A program made the position numbers and the translations under genes. A DNA stretch of 64,000 nucleotides. Source: Macrolepiota albuminosa (Eukaryota; Basidiomycota; Agaricomycetes; Agaricales; Agaricaceae). Shown here in pieces: positions 8,563-19,775 of this stretch. The notes below the pieces were generated by a model. That model saw only the letters and a program-made list of their open reading frames with translations, was not told where the DNA came from and made no database searches. Position 1 is the stretch's first letter. Each line of letters begins with the position of its first letter. Location: contig JAMWFC010000029.1 of NCBI GenBank assembly GCA_027475525.1, forward strand, positions 124,001 through 188,000, read 5' to 3'.

Positions 8563-11500
8563 ATGCCAGTTACCCCAATATCTCCTATTGACGTCTCAGA
8601 CGACCATGACGAGGATGGCTGGCAAGATATGCCTGTTGTGCGCCATGATGAGTCTGCTGGCGGCCTTGATGAAGAGGATCGGAAGAAGTACCATTATCAG
8701 CCCTCAGCAACGAGAGTAAAAGCAACGAATGCAATTGGAAATCTCATAGATGTTGATGACTACGGAAATGAGTGGCGTTCGAAGCTTGATGGTGATGAGA
8801 GCGATTACACAAGGCTTCGTGGCACTGAAGAAGAGGGCACGGACGAGGTTCATCTGCGCACACGCTACCTCTTCGACGAGGACAAAGCTATGACACCTCT
8901 CAGTCAGATGCAGGCGACCAAGAATCTACTTACGGAGGCCCAACGGATTGCCTACGTAGGCTTGTGCTATCTGACTTGTCGCGAAATGTCTCGAGCGCTC
9001 ATCAATGCCAATCGAAAAGAGCTTAAGGCTGCTGTGAGCAGCATGGATCTTTGGATATTGAAAATAATGGGTCGATTGTACTATCACATGGAGCTTGCAA
9101 CGCAAGGCGAGTCATTACATGACTACAATTCGTGAAGTAGCTTACAATCACACGAACAGAGCAAAAGATGATTGAAAGTCTCGCTGAGCATGGTGTTCTC
9201 GCATCGGATCTCGTTCCTCCATTAATGACAACGCACACAGTCGCGAATCCGGAATACGACCCCGTCGAAGCTCGAAGACAAGAGACGGAACGTGACTGGA
9301 CGGCACACGCCCAAGAAGATGACGGCGAATCCATTTCAGGTCAGACATTGGTGGACGAAACTTCAGACAAAGAGCCGGCTACTCCCAAGGCTTGTAGCCC
9401 CACATCGCTTCATATCAGTCACTCGCCGTCCGAGTCCATATCAAGTATTTCACCCACGTCATCGCCAAAAGCGCCGGCGCCTTATCAGACCACAGCAAGG
9501 GTCTTGGGAGACACTTCGACCACTGTACCCGGAGTCACGACCGCACTCTCTACTACAGATCGAGATGTTACTTTGGATATCCGGTGGACAGTGTTGTGCG
9601 ATCTCTTTCTGGTCCTGATTGCGGACAGTGTTTACGATGCGAGGTCGCGTGTGCTACTTGAGACTGTTGCTTTGAAACTTGGTTTAGGATGGCTCGATCT
9701 TGTAAAGTTTGAAAGCCGTGTGACCGAAGCCCTTGAGATCCAGGAGGACGTAGAGAATATGGAGCAGAAGGCCTTGATAGAAGGACAACAAAAAGCCCAG
9801 AAGAGGAAGCGGTATGTTATGCTTGGACTTGCAACGTTAGGTATACAGCATACTCTTACTTCTCGAATTTACTGATACGTTCCAGGCGGCGGTTTGGTTA
9901 TCGGCCTCTCTGCAGGTCTCCTGGCGCCTGTTATTGGTGCCGGCATTGGTGCAGCATTGACGACTATTGGTATCGGTGGTTCCACAGGCTTTTTGGTTGG
10001 GACAGCAGGCACAGCTGTCATCACCACAGGTGGGGTTTTGACTGGTTCCGGTATTGCTGTCCACGGCATGGCCAAACGGACAAGACTTGTTCGAACATTT
10101 GACATCTTACCACTTCATAATAACAAGAGAGTGAGTTGTATACTTACTGTTCCCGGGTACGATGTACGCCAGATGACAAGAGTCTCTCTCGCTCATTTAT
10201 CTGCAGGTTTATGGCTGGCCCACAAGACGATATTCGGCTACCTTTTAGTGTATTAGATCCTATTGTCGGGGATGTCTTCAGCGTGCTTTGGGAACCTGAG
10301 ATGATACAAGAAACTGGAGACGCGTTAAAGATCCTTACAAGCGAAGTCCTTTCACAGATCGGATTGACGGTCCTACAAGCGACCGTTATGTCCGCCCTTG
10401 TGACTGCCCTTCAATGGCCGATCAGTCAGTCTCAGTCAGCTGCAGCCGCTCCTATTCTGATCTACATTCCTTTACATAGTCTTGACTAAACTCGGTTACC
10501 TTATCGATAATCCATGGAGCAATGCATTGGACCGCGCGCGCTTGGCTGGTCGCGTGCTCGCAGACGTCTTAATCCATAGAAACCTCGGTGTACGTCCAAT
10601 TACTCTAATCGGGTTTTCACTGGGAGCGCGTGTAATATTCTATGCGCTTTTGGAACTTGCGAAGCAGAAAGCATTTGGGATTGTCCAAGATGTCTTCCTC
10701 CTCGGTGCAACTTTGACTGTGTCGACGAAGACGTGGTTCGAGGCTCGTTCTGTCGTGTCTGGCAGATTTGTCAATGCATACGCCAAGAATGATTGGGTGC
10801 TGAATTATCTGTTCCGCGCTACAAGTGGAGGGATAGGAACAGTCGCGGGTCTTCGTCCGATCCAGGGGATTCCTGGACTTGAGAACGTCGATGTCACCGA
10901 CAAAATTGCTGGACATATGTCTTATCGTGCTTTCATGCCCCTCATTCTGGATCAACTTGGATTCCCCGTTTCTGCGGACTTTTTTGATGACCCACTGGTA
11001 CGTTTCTAGCCACTAGTCTCATTCGCAAGTGCTGAATATATGGCCGTCAAATAGGAACACGAGCGTGACGGTGAACGAGTCGTTGGCCGCGCAAAGAAGA
11101 GCTGGTTCTCCCTGAAGAAAAAAGCAAAAGAGCCGCAACATGTCGCACGACCTCCGTTGGCTATTGACCAAAAGAATTCTCCGCAGGTTAACGTTAACTC
11201 AAAAGACGATGATGATCTTCCACCTAGGATGGAACACGAGCCTACATCTTCGACATTTACCACCGAGCCCAAACAGGCCAGTACGTCAACACCCGCTTCC
11301 GGAACTGCAACACCCAATATCGATAATGATCCTCCTATTCCTGCCCGAGCTGGCTTCGATCTCAAGGCGATCAAGGAAGCTTTGAACAAAGTCAAACCAG
11401 AGGAGCTCAATTTCTCGTCAGCGCCCGTCCGAGCTGATTCCAAACTCCCACTGATCGACCGGAGCGAGTCAGCACTCTCTCACCGTCGTTCTACGCATGC

Positions 11501-12116
11501 TGTCGATGGACTTGAACTGAATAACCGCGAGGATATTTCAGCAAGACTACACCGCGTGGTTTCTCTACCTGTTGTACCGAATAGCGAGTACGCGCCCGAA
11601 CAGGTCCAGCAAATACCACATGGAAAGCCGGCTACACCGACACTCGGCTCCCCGTACGAGGGGACACCACGTCCGAGCCCATCACCACGTCCGACACCAT
11701 TCATAACTCCGACACCATTCGCAAACGAAGTTGAGGGATACTCGTGGAACCGACCGCCAGAACCATCCAAGTTCCCTCATACCCCAGCCGAGCCGCCTGC
11801 AAGTTCATGGGGCTCACCGACAGAGTCTAATAACAACATTTCCCATCCGACCTCGGCCTTTGGTGCGGCGTCGCCCATGTCCGCGTCCATGTCTGTGCAC
11901 ATGCCTGGCTTGGGCTTTTCCTCCTACTCCCACTTGGGTCCGCCTATGGGCTCCTTCCCTGCCAGTGATGACGCAGTAGGTTTGTCGTTTGGCGGTGTGG
12001 ATGGCTCCATCACTACGTCGGTGTCTCCGTCACCTGCCGCTGATCCGTGGAAGATACCTAGTCATATTGGATTGGGGAAGAAGAATACTGGTTTCAGTGA
12101 CAACCCGTGGTCGTAA
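8563..12116 (+). CDS. DUF726 family protein (TMCO4/Mil1-like alpha/beta hydrolase)
   Basis: Six exons: 8563-9106, 9160-9840, 9886-10156, 10207-10424, 10480-10997 and 11055-12116, coding for 1097 residues with all phases consistent. The start is the ATG at 8563. The first intron uses a GC donor (AAG|GCGAGT). The N-terminal domain ends in IMGRLYYHMEL / EQKMIESLAEHGV. A Gly-rich hydrophobic stretch follows (LVIGLSAGLLAPVIGAGIGA and on), a likely membrane segment. The DUF726 core has LPFSVLDPIVGDVFSVLWEP and the nucleophile elbow IGFSLGAR (GxSxG). The last ~350 residues are Ser/Pro/Thr-rich and probably disordered. Yeast Mil1 and human TMCO4 belong to this family. They are predicted membrane-associated lipase-like proteins without a firmly known substrate. 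The gene looks intact. Confidence 0.9.
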
Positions 12117-13372
12117 TGACAAAATATTCTGAGTAGACGGAGCACGGATGCTGAAAAAATTTAAGGCTTCTTCTACACATGCTTTAGATAGACATTGAGA
12201 GACATGTCGTTTATTTATTTATCACGGTTGGGGTATAGGATCATTGGGACTTTCATCTTTTTTTTTTACGTTGACACGCTTTCGAATTGCATATCAGATA
12301 TCATGGTTTTCGCAGCATTTACTGACTCTTTGACTATTTGCTACTCAGTTTCCCCGTGGCAGGAGTAAGTTTGCAGGCATGGCATTCAACATCGCTGAAT
12401 AAGCAAGATATCACTTGGCAATGATCGGGGGTCTTCAGCGTATTACTTGCCTGGTTCCCTGGCTATGATGCATGAACTATGACAAGGAGTGCTTGTTTTG
12501 CAACTGGCCACGTGCCATCATGGAACTTATGGTTCTTTGTAGTACTATATATATCTTTCTTTTGGTAAGTACATAGTGAGTATTGGAGAAATGATGGTTA
12601 TTTCATCCAATTTCCCGTGCTCTTTCCCATTTGACAAGGCAGATCCGTTCATCACTTGCACCCACTGATGCATGTTCCCACCAAGAATTTGAAGAGTAGG
12701 TAGAGAATCTGCCTACCAAAACTTGCACCTGAAAAGCTCTCATCTGGAGGCAGCCCTGATTGAGAGGTTCGATGTTACCTGGAAGTCGCCGCCCTTCGTT
12801 GGATTGACGGCCGCGGCACCGCCGAGTAATTTTCTAACAATCTACACCTCAGGCAGTTCTCATCTCGTACCGCACGGGCTCGCCAGGAGAGATCAACCAT
12901 CGTTTGGTTCTTCCAACAAATTTGAATGAGCTTCTTGGACTAAACACTTAGTTTCCGTGCGACTGGCCGTCCTTCATGACATTTACACGTTCGTACCACT
13001 CCGCTACGCATCGCCGTAAACGGAAGAGACTGGCTCACAGGACAAGTCGGCTACGCCGTTTGATCGTTGTGCATGCACAGTGGCCTGGAGAACATAGGAA
13101 CCACGTCGTATGATGCCATTGAATTCCGATCAAACAAAACGACCGCAGATGATTCCAATGCAACGCACTGCATGCAACCGAATCGAAGCGACCCGTGGCT
13201 GTGAATATGACAACGGGTATATATCACGGCAAGTTTCCTAACCATCATCGAAAGTTCTGTAGCTTCAGTGTTGCTCGTACTCTCTCAAAGTACGTATCCA
13301 TCTCTTGTTGGTGCATATCTATACAAAGATCCTGATGTTCCCAAGTCACAAGTTTCATAGATCTGCCCTGCT
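12117..13372. other. Intergenic, no gene seen
   Basis: 1.26 kb between the DUF726 stop and the 77-base duplication. Only short frames without domain signal (for example 12723-12929). No repeat or RNA gene recognised. Confidence 0.5.
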
Positions 13373-13526
13373 GATCAAGACAGTTTCTATTCAAAAATTC
13401 CAACGAACACCTGACGATTCCCATCCTCACGCCTTTTAAGGACCCTAACGATCAAGACAGTTTCTATTCAAAAATTCCAACGAACACCTGACGATTCCCA
13501 TCCTCACGCCTTTTAAGGACCCTAAC
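13373..13526. repeat. Exact 77-bp tandem duplication 1
   Basis: 13373-13449 is repeated without a mismatch at 13450-13526, just upstream of the next gene. One of seven such duplications with the same period; probably an assembly overlap. Confidence 0.95.
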
Positions 13527-13534
13527 GACCCAAA

Positions 13535-14684
13535 ATGGCATCCCCATCAATTCTAAGGTCGCCCGTCCATGCTCTGCTGAAGTCCTCTTCTACCAGCACC
13601 AAACACTTACGACCGTGGCCCCATCACTATATCCCCCGAATCTCCCGGCCTCTCAGGATGGGCTAGCAGGCAGCTATCCCCCTCCACGCAAAACGCCTTC
13701 AAGCTGCTTGCCCCGCCCGATAAACGAAAAGCCCAGCCACAAGATTCGCAAATGCTCACCGTACCCACCTTCGAGGATCCCCGGTCGCCCAAACCATACA
13801 AGGATGTATACAAGACCCCAGCTGCCACTCAACAGACTCAGCTTTTATCTGTCCCTCCCATCGAGGACCCGCGTTCGCCCAAATCATACAAGCCACGTGC
13901 AGGCGCGAACTTTCGGGAGCTGACATTGCACGCACCGCGGCCGCGAGTACTCCGTGGCGCTGAAGAATTGGGCAAGGCCCTGTCTACCTACCCACGATCT
14001 CCATATCCATCCGCTCCTATCGAAGATGACATGGATGTGGACGTGGGTGTGGACATGAACGCTCATGGTTCTGAGACCCCCGAGCGAGGCCGCTGGCCCA
14101 CAAAATCAAGCAGACCTCATCCCCAACCTCCTTCCCGTGGCCGCTCGCTCGAGAACGAACCCAAGACGCGCGGCCATTCGATCCTTGCACAGGCGCACTA
14201 CGCAGCTTTGCCTCTACGCCAGAACTTCCTGAGCCCCGTGACCGAGTCTGTCTCTGTCTCTGTGAAACCGAACCTGAAAGTAAAACCGACGCTGACGTCT
14301 CTCGACTTTGATATCGAGACGCAGTTCTGGGAGTCGGTGACGCTCGAGGGAGAACAGGAGTCGGCGTACATCACCGCGATTGAGTTCCCCGTGAGCACGA
14401 GCGCCAACATAAATGTGTCGTTGCCTGATCCGGACATCATGTTCGGGAGCAAGGACGGGCAACTGTGGTCGCCCGAGGTCTCGACTCGGTCTCAGACGAA
14501 AACCCTGGACCACTGTCGTGGGGCTGCCATTGGGTCTTTGAACTTGCTTAGCCCCGCGCAGAGGCAGAAGAAGGTCTTTAGCAAAGGCATGGTAGCGTCC
14601 CCATCACCACGTGACCCCTCCGCAGCGTTTCTCTGTGGCGTACCCACCGCCTGTAAGAGTAATTCGCGGTATGGGTGGAGCTGA
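13535..14684 (+). pseudogene. Proline-rich hypothetical protein with an apparent 5' frameshift
   Basis: The frame 13752-14684 is open. In the same frame, coding-like sequence extends back to about 13580 (NTYDRGPITISPESPGLSGW, then ASRQLSP), but the only good upstream ATG, at 13535, is in another frame (MASPSILRSPVHALLKSS). A one-base indel near 13585-13605 would join them. If the internal ATG at 13752 is used the product has 310 residues. It is Pro/Ser-rich and mostly disordered, with a repeated motif FEDPRSPKPYK / IEDPRSPKSYK. No domain recognised. It could be a real gene with a sequencing error, a gene with an unseen intron, or an early pseudogene. The 77-base duplication immediately upstream makes a local assembly error more likely. 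Confidence 0.55.
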
Positions 14685-14998
14685 AGCGCGTGCGCGTGCG
14701 CGTAATGTATTAGACTGAGGCGGGGTTTTCAGATTCTGCTTCAGTATTGGGATGGCAGTTTATAAAACTGAATAGGGCTTGCGTGTGTAGGGAAGTTGGT
14801 ATCTTCTCTTCAAATCTTAGAGTGTTCCAGTATCGTGATATCCATTTGAGATTCAAATTGTGGGACTGGCAAGTAGTGTGTTTTCCTGTCTCCTCCGAAA
14901 CTTCATTGGCTTGTCAAGTACGACTGTCATCATTTTGATCATTTTCGCTTTGATTCAGTTCAGGAAGCGCTAAACGACCTATGCTGCTGTCGTGATCT

Positions 14999-15385
14999 AT
15001 GCTCGCTAAACTTAAAGCGTGCAAGTCTTCGACGCATGATGACTTTTCAACACATTCATTGCTATACTATGCATCAAGAGAAGCTGATACTTCTGGTCAA
15101 ATGCTTCATGACCATTCTACCTGTCAGGTCCGGGTAAGGATCGATCAACGTCTGCAGCCATTTACTTACATAACCGCACTGCATACTCTTATTTCGGGTG
15201 TATATTTCCCGGGATCATCGAGGACAAACGCCAGACGCCAGCGTCCCTGTCTCCGGGAAATCACGTATCCTTGTGTATTTGACCCGGAACCGCCATGGTA
15301 CAAATATCTTGACACACCTTTCGCTGTACGCGTGATATCCTCCACTTCTCCGTCTTGCTGGCCAAGTCTTACTTGGTGGGGCTGA
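14999..15385 (+). CDS. Small hypothetical ORF
   Basis: 128 codons from an ATG at 14999. The second half is the more protein-like (RRQRPCLREITYPCVF, then PWYKYLDTPFAVRV) and may belong to an exon with a different 5' end. It stops only 36 bases before the next ORF starts, which suggests one transcript or an upstream ORF. Not recognised; low confidence that it is translated. Confidence 0.35.
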   Translation: MLAKLKACKSSTHDDFSTHSLLYYASREADTSGQMLHDHSTCQVRVRIDQRLQPFTYITALHTLISGVYFPGSSRTNARRQRPCLREITYPCVFDPEPPWYKYLDTPFAVRVISSTSPSCWPSLTWWG

Positions 15386-15421
15386 GAGCCCTTCTTCATT
15401 TGCACCGGCTTGTCTAAATTC

Positions 15422-16093
15422 ATGACCACACCACGACCGATCCTCAAAACTCGCCCTGCTTCAAGTTTGAAGGAATATTTCCCCTCCCCATCCAACGCCC
15501 TCCCGTCCAAGTTATCCACGTCCCCACATGTCCATTTTCCGCCTACCCCAAGGCTTACCGACACCCAGATGACGCACTCGCCGCTCGTGTACGACCGTGC
15601 ACCAATCGTTGTTTTGCCCAATGCGTGTAAACTTCCCGAGCGCTGGGGGAGGGATTACAGCGCGGAGGGGATCGTGCGGACTCCATCGAGGAGGAGGCAG
15701 GGAAGTGATTTCGACGTGCATTCCCATTCCAATCCTCATCCCTATGATGAGGACGGGAATCCTCCGCCACTAGTTCATGACGCCTCTTCGGAATCAGAGG
15801 ATTCGGACGTGTGTATTTCTTCGCCTGCCCATGGAAACGTATCTGATGGTAAATCCTCCAAATGTGAGAAACGTCCTGCGTACGACGTCGCCCCGATGAC
15901 ATCGTCGCGAACGTTGGCATTCTTACCTCACCCTCACGATTCAGAACATCAGAAACGCCCGCTATGCAGGCCGAGACTTAAGCGGAAACAGACGGGATTG
16001 AAACCTCGAGCGTCGGTTCATAGAGCTGGAAAGTATACATTTGCAGGAGCTGATTGCGAGATGTCTCTTGATGGCTGTTTGGGTGGATTTTAG
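15422..16093 (+). CDS. Proline-rich hypothetical protein
   Basis: 223 residues from the ATG at 15422, single exon. The N-terminus reads MTTPRPILKTRPASSLKEYF, followed by HVHFPPTPRLTDTQMTHSP and a short ordered-looking motif VYDRAPIVVLPNACKLPERW. The rest is Ser/His/Pro-rich, with a basic stretch near the C-terminus (RPRLKRKQTGLKPR). No known domain, signal peptide or membrane segment. It resembles its upstream neighbour at 13752 in style (short Pro-rich motifs, disorder), so the two might be distantly related; that is inference. Role unknown. Confidence 0.6.
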   Translation: MTTPRPILKTRPASSLKEYFPSPSNALPSKLSTSPHVHFPPTPRLTDTQMTHSPLVYDRAPIVVLPNACKLPERWGRDYSAEGIVRTPSRRRQGSDFDVHSHSNPHPYDEDGNPPPLVHDASSESEDSDVCISSPAHGNVSDGKSSKCEKRPAYDVAPMTSSRTLAFLPHPHDSEHQKRPLCRPRLKRKQTGLKPRASVHRAGKYTFAGADCEMSLDGCLGGF

Positions 16094-16771
16094 TTACAGC
16101 TTTAAAATTAGTGACATCCATAGAAGATGATTCGACGGACCTTTTTTTTCGGACTTGATTTTAATACGACTTATCTTGCGTTCTATTTGGACTCACTATT
16201 CAACCACTGTCAAATGCTGTAATCGGTATGTAGATTTCAACTCATATTGTGCGGGGTCCTGTGATCAGTGGATGGATAGTCAAAAAATGCCATAGTTAAC
16301 GCGGATTAATCAAGAGCAGCATTCGATAGACCCCAATCGACACCTGTGGCTACACAGCGCGCCACAAAAAGACATGCACGCAAGAATAGGAAAGAAAAGT
16401 CACGGCCATCATGTGGCTCGCGATCGAAGCTGGAATTTGACAAAAAACATTGAGAATCATTGTAAGGAAATCAAGACAAAATTAATCAAGTGAAAGGACA
16501 GATTAGATACTGTTCCGGTCCCACGTTAAGAGTGCGTAATTCCCTGTCACCAACCACCAAGGATGACGATAGACACAAGTCTGATTTGTCCAGGTTGGCC
16601 AGAGGGTATGAGGTCTGAGAGTCGTGCAATCACAGCATAAGTATAGCACGAGGGGGTAATTATCAGCCCTGAACATCCTTCGTCTTTATTAATACAAGCA
16701 AGGCAGCCTTGGGCGCTGCTGTCGAGGTGATAAGAGTGGAAATACCAAGGTTCATAAGAGACGTACGATGC
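16094..16771. other. Intergenic, no gene seen
   Basis: Convergent 3' flanks of the 15422 gene and SRP14. No ORF, repeat or RNA gene recognised. Confidence 0.5.
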
Positions 16772-17441
16772 TCAGGGTAATAAATGTGCTTTCTGACGTT
16801 GCTCTTCTCTCTCCTTGAACTTCTGCTGCGATTCCTGTTGTTGATTCATAGCCTTAATCTGCCTCTGCCGCTTCCTTCTGCCTTTCCCTCGTTTCGGCCC
16901 ATCCACAACTACCGGCTCAGTCATCCTCTTCTTTCGCCTCGCAGCCTCTTCTGACCGAATCTTTTCCCGCTTCTTATCTCGTTTCCGTAGTGTTGTCATG
17001 GATGCTTTGAGAAGTGATCCGTAGGCAGCGTAGAATTTCTCTAATTGTCCTGATTCGACCTAATTTATCAAACATCGTGGTTACATATCGCCAGTACTCA
17101 AGGCTTGAATTCTGCTCACCTTCGTGGAGACTTTATTTTTGCTGCCGTCTGTTAAACGTAACAAGCAGGGGTATTCGCGACTTTCTTCAGAAATTCCAGC
17201 ACCAGTCATTATGGCGTCTGTTCCATCATAATGTACTACAAAAAATTAAGATCGACCAAGGAAATCGTAATCGACTCATGATGCGTACGTCTTTTATGTG
17301 TTAGCCATATTGTCCCCTTCTCCTTGGTGTCGTTGAAGAAGACCGCTAGGTGGGACAGAAACTACGAATTTTCTGGTGGCATCATGAAATCGTGTAGAAA
17401 CGAAACAAAAGACGTACTGTGTCGTTGTCCACCAACTTCAT
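16772..17441 (-). CDS. SRP14: Signal recognition particle subunit SRP14
   Basis: Four exons, 17441-17418, 17361-17289, 17235-17120 and 17059-16772, with consistent phases and 166 residues. The product starts MKLVDNDTFLSHLAVFFNDT and runs through KEKGTIWLTHKR, DGTDAIMTGAGISEESREYP and KFYAAYGSLLKAS, all typical of SRP14. The C-terminal tail is very basic (TLRKRDKKREK, GPKRGKGRRKRQRQIKA), as in fungal homologues. With SRP9/SRP21 it forms the Alu-domain heterodimer of the cytosolic signal recognition particle, which slows elongation while ribosomes are brought to the ER. The first exon codes only eight residues, so gene finders may miss it. It is divergent from MET1 with 206 bases between start codons. 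Confidence 0.93.
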
Positions 17442-17647
17442 TTGGGTGGTGGAGGACGAGATCACAGGTGTCCGCCACGTGGGATAAATCATTTTGGAAT
17501 TGAGATAACGTTAACCAAAATTATCAAATTCCTGATTAGATAAAGTCTTTTTTTTTTGAATTACTCATGAGCACGACATGAGAACGATAAGCTTCGAGAA
17601 ATGACAATAATATCCTGGTATCTCTTCTTATCTTACCCTCACCGTCG
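17442..17647. promoter_or_regulatory. Bidirectional promoter region SRP14/MET1
   Basis: 206 bases separate the two divergent ATGs. It includes a T-run (cttttttttttg) around 17548. Both promoters and 5' UTRs must fit here. No specific factor site is claimed. Confidence 0.6.
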
Positions 17648-19565
17648 ATGTCAGACTCTCCAGGCAGTGCTATAGCATATCCCAATCCACAGGGAGGAGC
17701 ATCCCTCGTTCTCGCATTTCGATTGCAGAGCAATACTACACTCATCCTGGGTTCAGGGCCACTCGCAGCCTCCAGGGCCTTCCTAGCATTGGATGCCGAC
17801 TCTAAAGTCGTGATACTCGCCACTGGTGGCCTGAACTTAGCCTGTGAAGAAGTAAAGTGGAGGGTCGAACGGGGACAACTTACGTTCGTGGACTGGGACA
17901 CTTTACCTGGATCATCGACTTCTTCTGGGGACGACAAACTAGTTGAGGCATTGGAATCTTACTTGATAGACACGCCTGAAGTCCGTCTTGTCTGCATGAC
18001 AGATACAATTATCGGTGGTCGGCGAAACCGTGTTTTTGCCGAGAAGGTCTACCAAACCTGCATGGCGCGTAATATTCCTATCAACACTACGGACATGCCG
18101 GATCTCTGTAACTTTACGTTCATGTCTACCCATCGCTTTGAGGATGCCAGCGGTAACGCGACTCCGTTACAAATTGGGGTAACCACCAACGGGCAAGGCT
18201 GTCGTTTAGCGGGGCGCATCAGGAGAGATATTGTTTCACGATTACCCAAGGATGTAGGAGGAGCTGTTCAACGCGTCGGTAGGATGCGTGCGCTAGCGAA
18301 GGCTAGGGCAGTAAAGGAAGAAGAGAGATACGTCGATGAAGGTGACGAGGCCGATGAATTAGAAGAAAATAACACGGTCTCTACGCCGAATAGACCAGTA
18401 CCTTCAAGGAGCGCTAGCGAAACCGAATTAGAGAGCTCCAAACGACGTATCAGATGGGTAGCTCAAGTCAGTGAATACTGGCCCATCTCAAAGTTAGCCC
18501 GAATGTCCGAGTCCGAGATGGAGGGAGTCCTAGACAGCGAGCCAACTCCTGTCACATCACCTCCGCTCGCATACCCGGAACCAATTCTACCCTCTGTTCA
18601 CTCCCTCGTTCTCCCACGTAAAGGGAGAATTCTTTTAGTCGGTTCTGGACCAGGACATCCCTCCCTACTTACCCTTGCGACACATACCGCACTCACGAAG
18701 ATGGCCGACCTCGTGCTCTCCGATAAGCTTGTACCGGATGCAGTCCTCGCGCTTATTCCGAAAACTGTACAGATCCGCATCGCAAAGAAATTCCCAGGGA
18801 ATGCTGAGGGAGCTCAGATGGAGATGATGGAAGCAGCAATTGAGGCTGCACAACGCGGATTGACTGTTGTACGGGTCAGTCTCATTTGCATCTCCTTGTC
18901 TTCGATCTGCTCGTCTAACGCCAAGTTCTCTACAGCTAAAACAAGGCGACCCAGTCGTATACGGCCGCGCAGGCGAAGAAGTCCTTTACTTCCGCTCGCA
19001 CGGCTTCGAGCCTGTCGTCATCCCTGGTGTAAGCTCCGCCCTCGCGGCGCCTACATTCGCGGGTATACCCGTCACTCAACGCGGCGTCGCAGAGTCTTTC
19101 ATGGTCTGCACGGGCGTGGGACGCAAGGGGAAGGACGTCCAATTGCCAGGTTACGAACGCGCGCGGACACTCGTGATCTTGATGGGTGTTGCGCGGCTTC
19201 CAGCTGTTATACAGGCGTTAATGGAGGAGCAGGCGCAGGCAGGGGGAAGAAGGGACGGCAAGGCCTACCCGCCGTACACGCCCATAGCAATCATTGAAAG
19301 GGCGTCAATGCCTGATCAGAGAGTTATTAGTTCGACATTGAAGGATATTGTCAGAGCTATGGATAGCATTGGGGAGCAGCGGCCCCCGGGAATGATGGTT
19401 ATAGGATGGGGAGTATTGGCACTTTGGGGAGAAGGAGATGTTGGGGTGCTCGATGAGGGTGGGGAGAGCATGGATAAGGAACGGGTAGAGAGGTGGTTGA
19501 AGGGCAAAGATGATGTGGCATGGAGAGTTAGTGAAGGGTTGGATAGTGGCTGGGAGGATTTCTAG
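17648..19565 (+). CDS. MET1: Siroheme synthase: precorrin-2 dehydrogenase + uroporphyrinogen-III methyltransferase
   Basis: Two exons, 17648-18874 and 18936-19565, 618 residues. The N-terminal ~220 residues are a Met8/CysG-like NAD-binding region (LILGSGPLAASRAFLALDA; NTTDMPDLCNF). A charged linker follows, then the SAM-dependent methyltransferase domain from about residue 320: KGRILLVGSGPGHPSLLTLA, LKQGDPVVYGRAGEE, VIPGVSSALAAPTFAGIPVT and TLVILMGVARL. It would methylate uroporphyrinogen III to precorrin-2 and probably also oxidise it toward siroheme, the cofactor of sulfite and nitrite reductases. Which of the dehydrogenase and ferrochelatase steps the N-terminal part retains cannot be judged. 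Both halves look intact. Confidence 0.92.
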
Positions 19566-19775
19566 CGATGGAGTTTTTATAAATGAGATAGAACCAGGAT
19601 TTAAAGCATGTACTACTCAAGCGGCATTTACCCAAACCATATCGTTTTACATACCAAGGTCTTGTGTTACAATGGATACCAATCGTTCTATATATACTAC
19701 CAATTTCATTCGTCCGTTGCTGAAAACGTTGCGTCCATGGGGGTTGATGTAGATTTTTGATCAGATTAGATTTGC

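Noticed and set aside
12723..12929. 68-codon ORF in the gap after the DUF726 gene
   Set aside because: No domain, splice context or coding signal; expected by chance in 1.3 kb.
13373..13526. 77-base duplication as a biological promoter repeat
   Set aside because: The same period occurs at six other unrelated sites, so a common technical cause is more likely.
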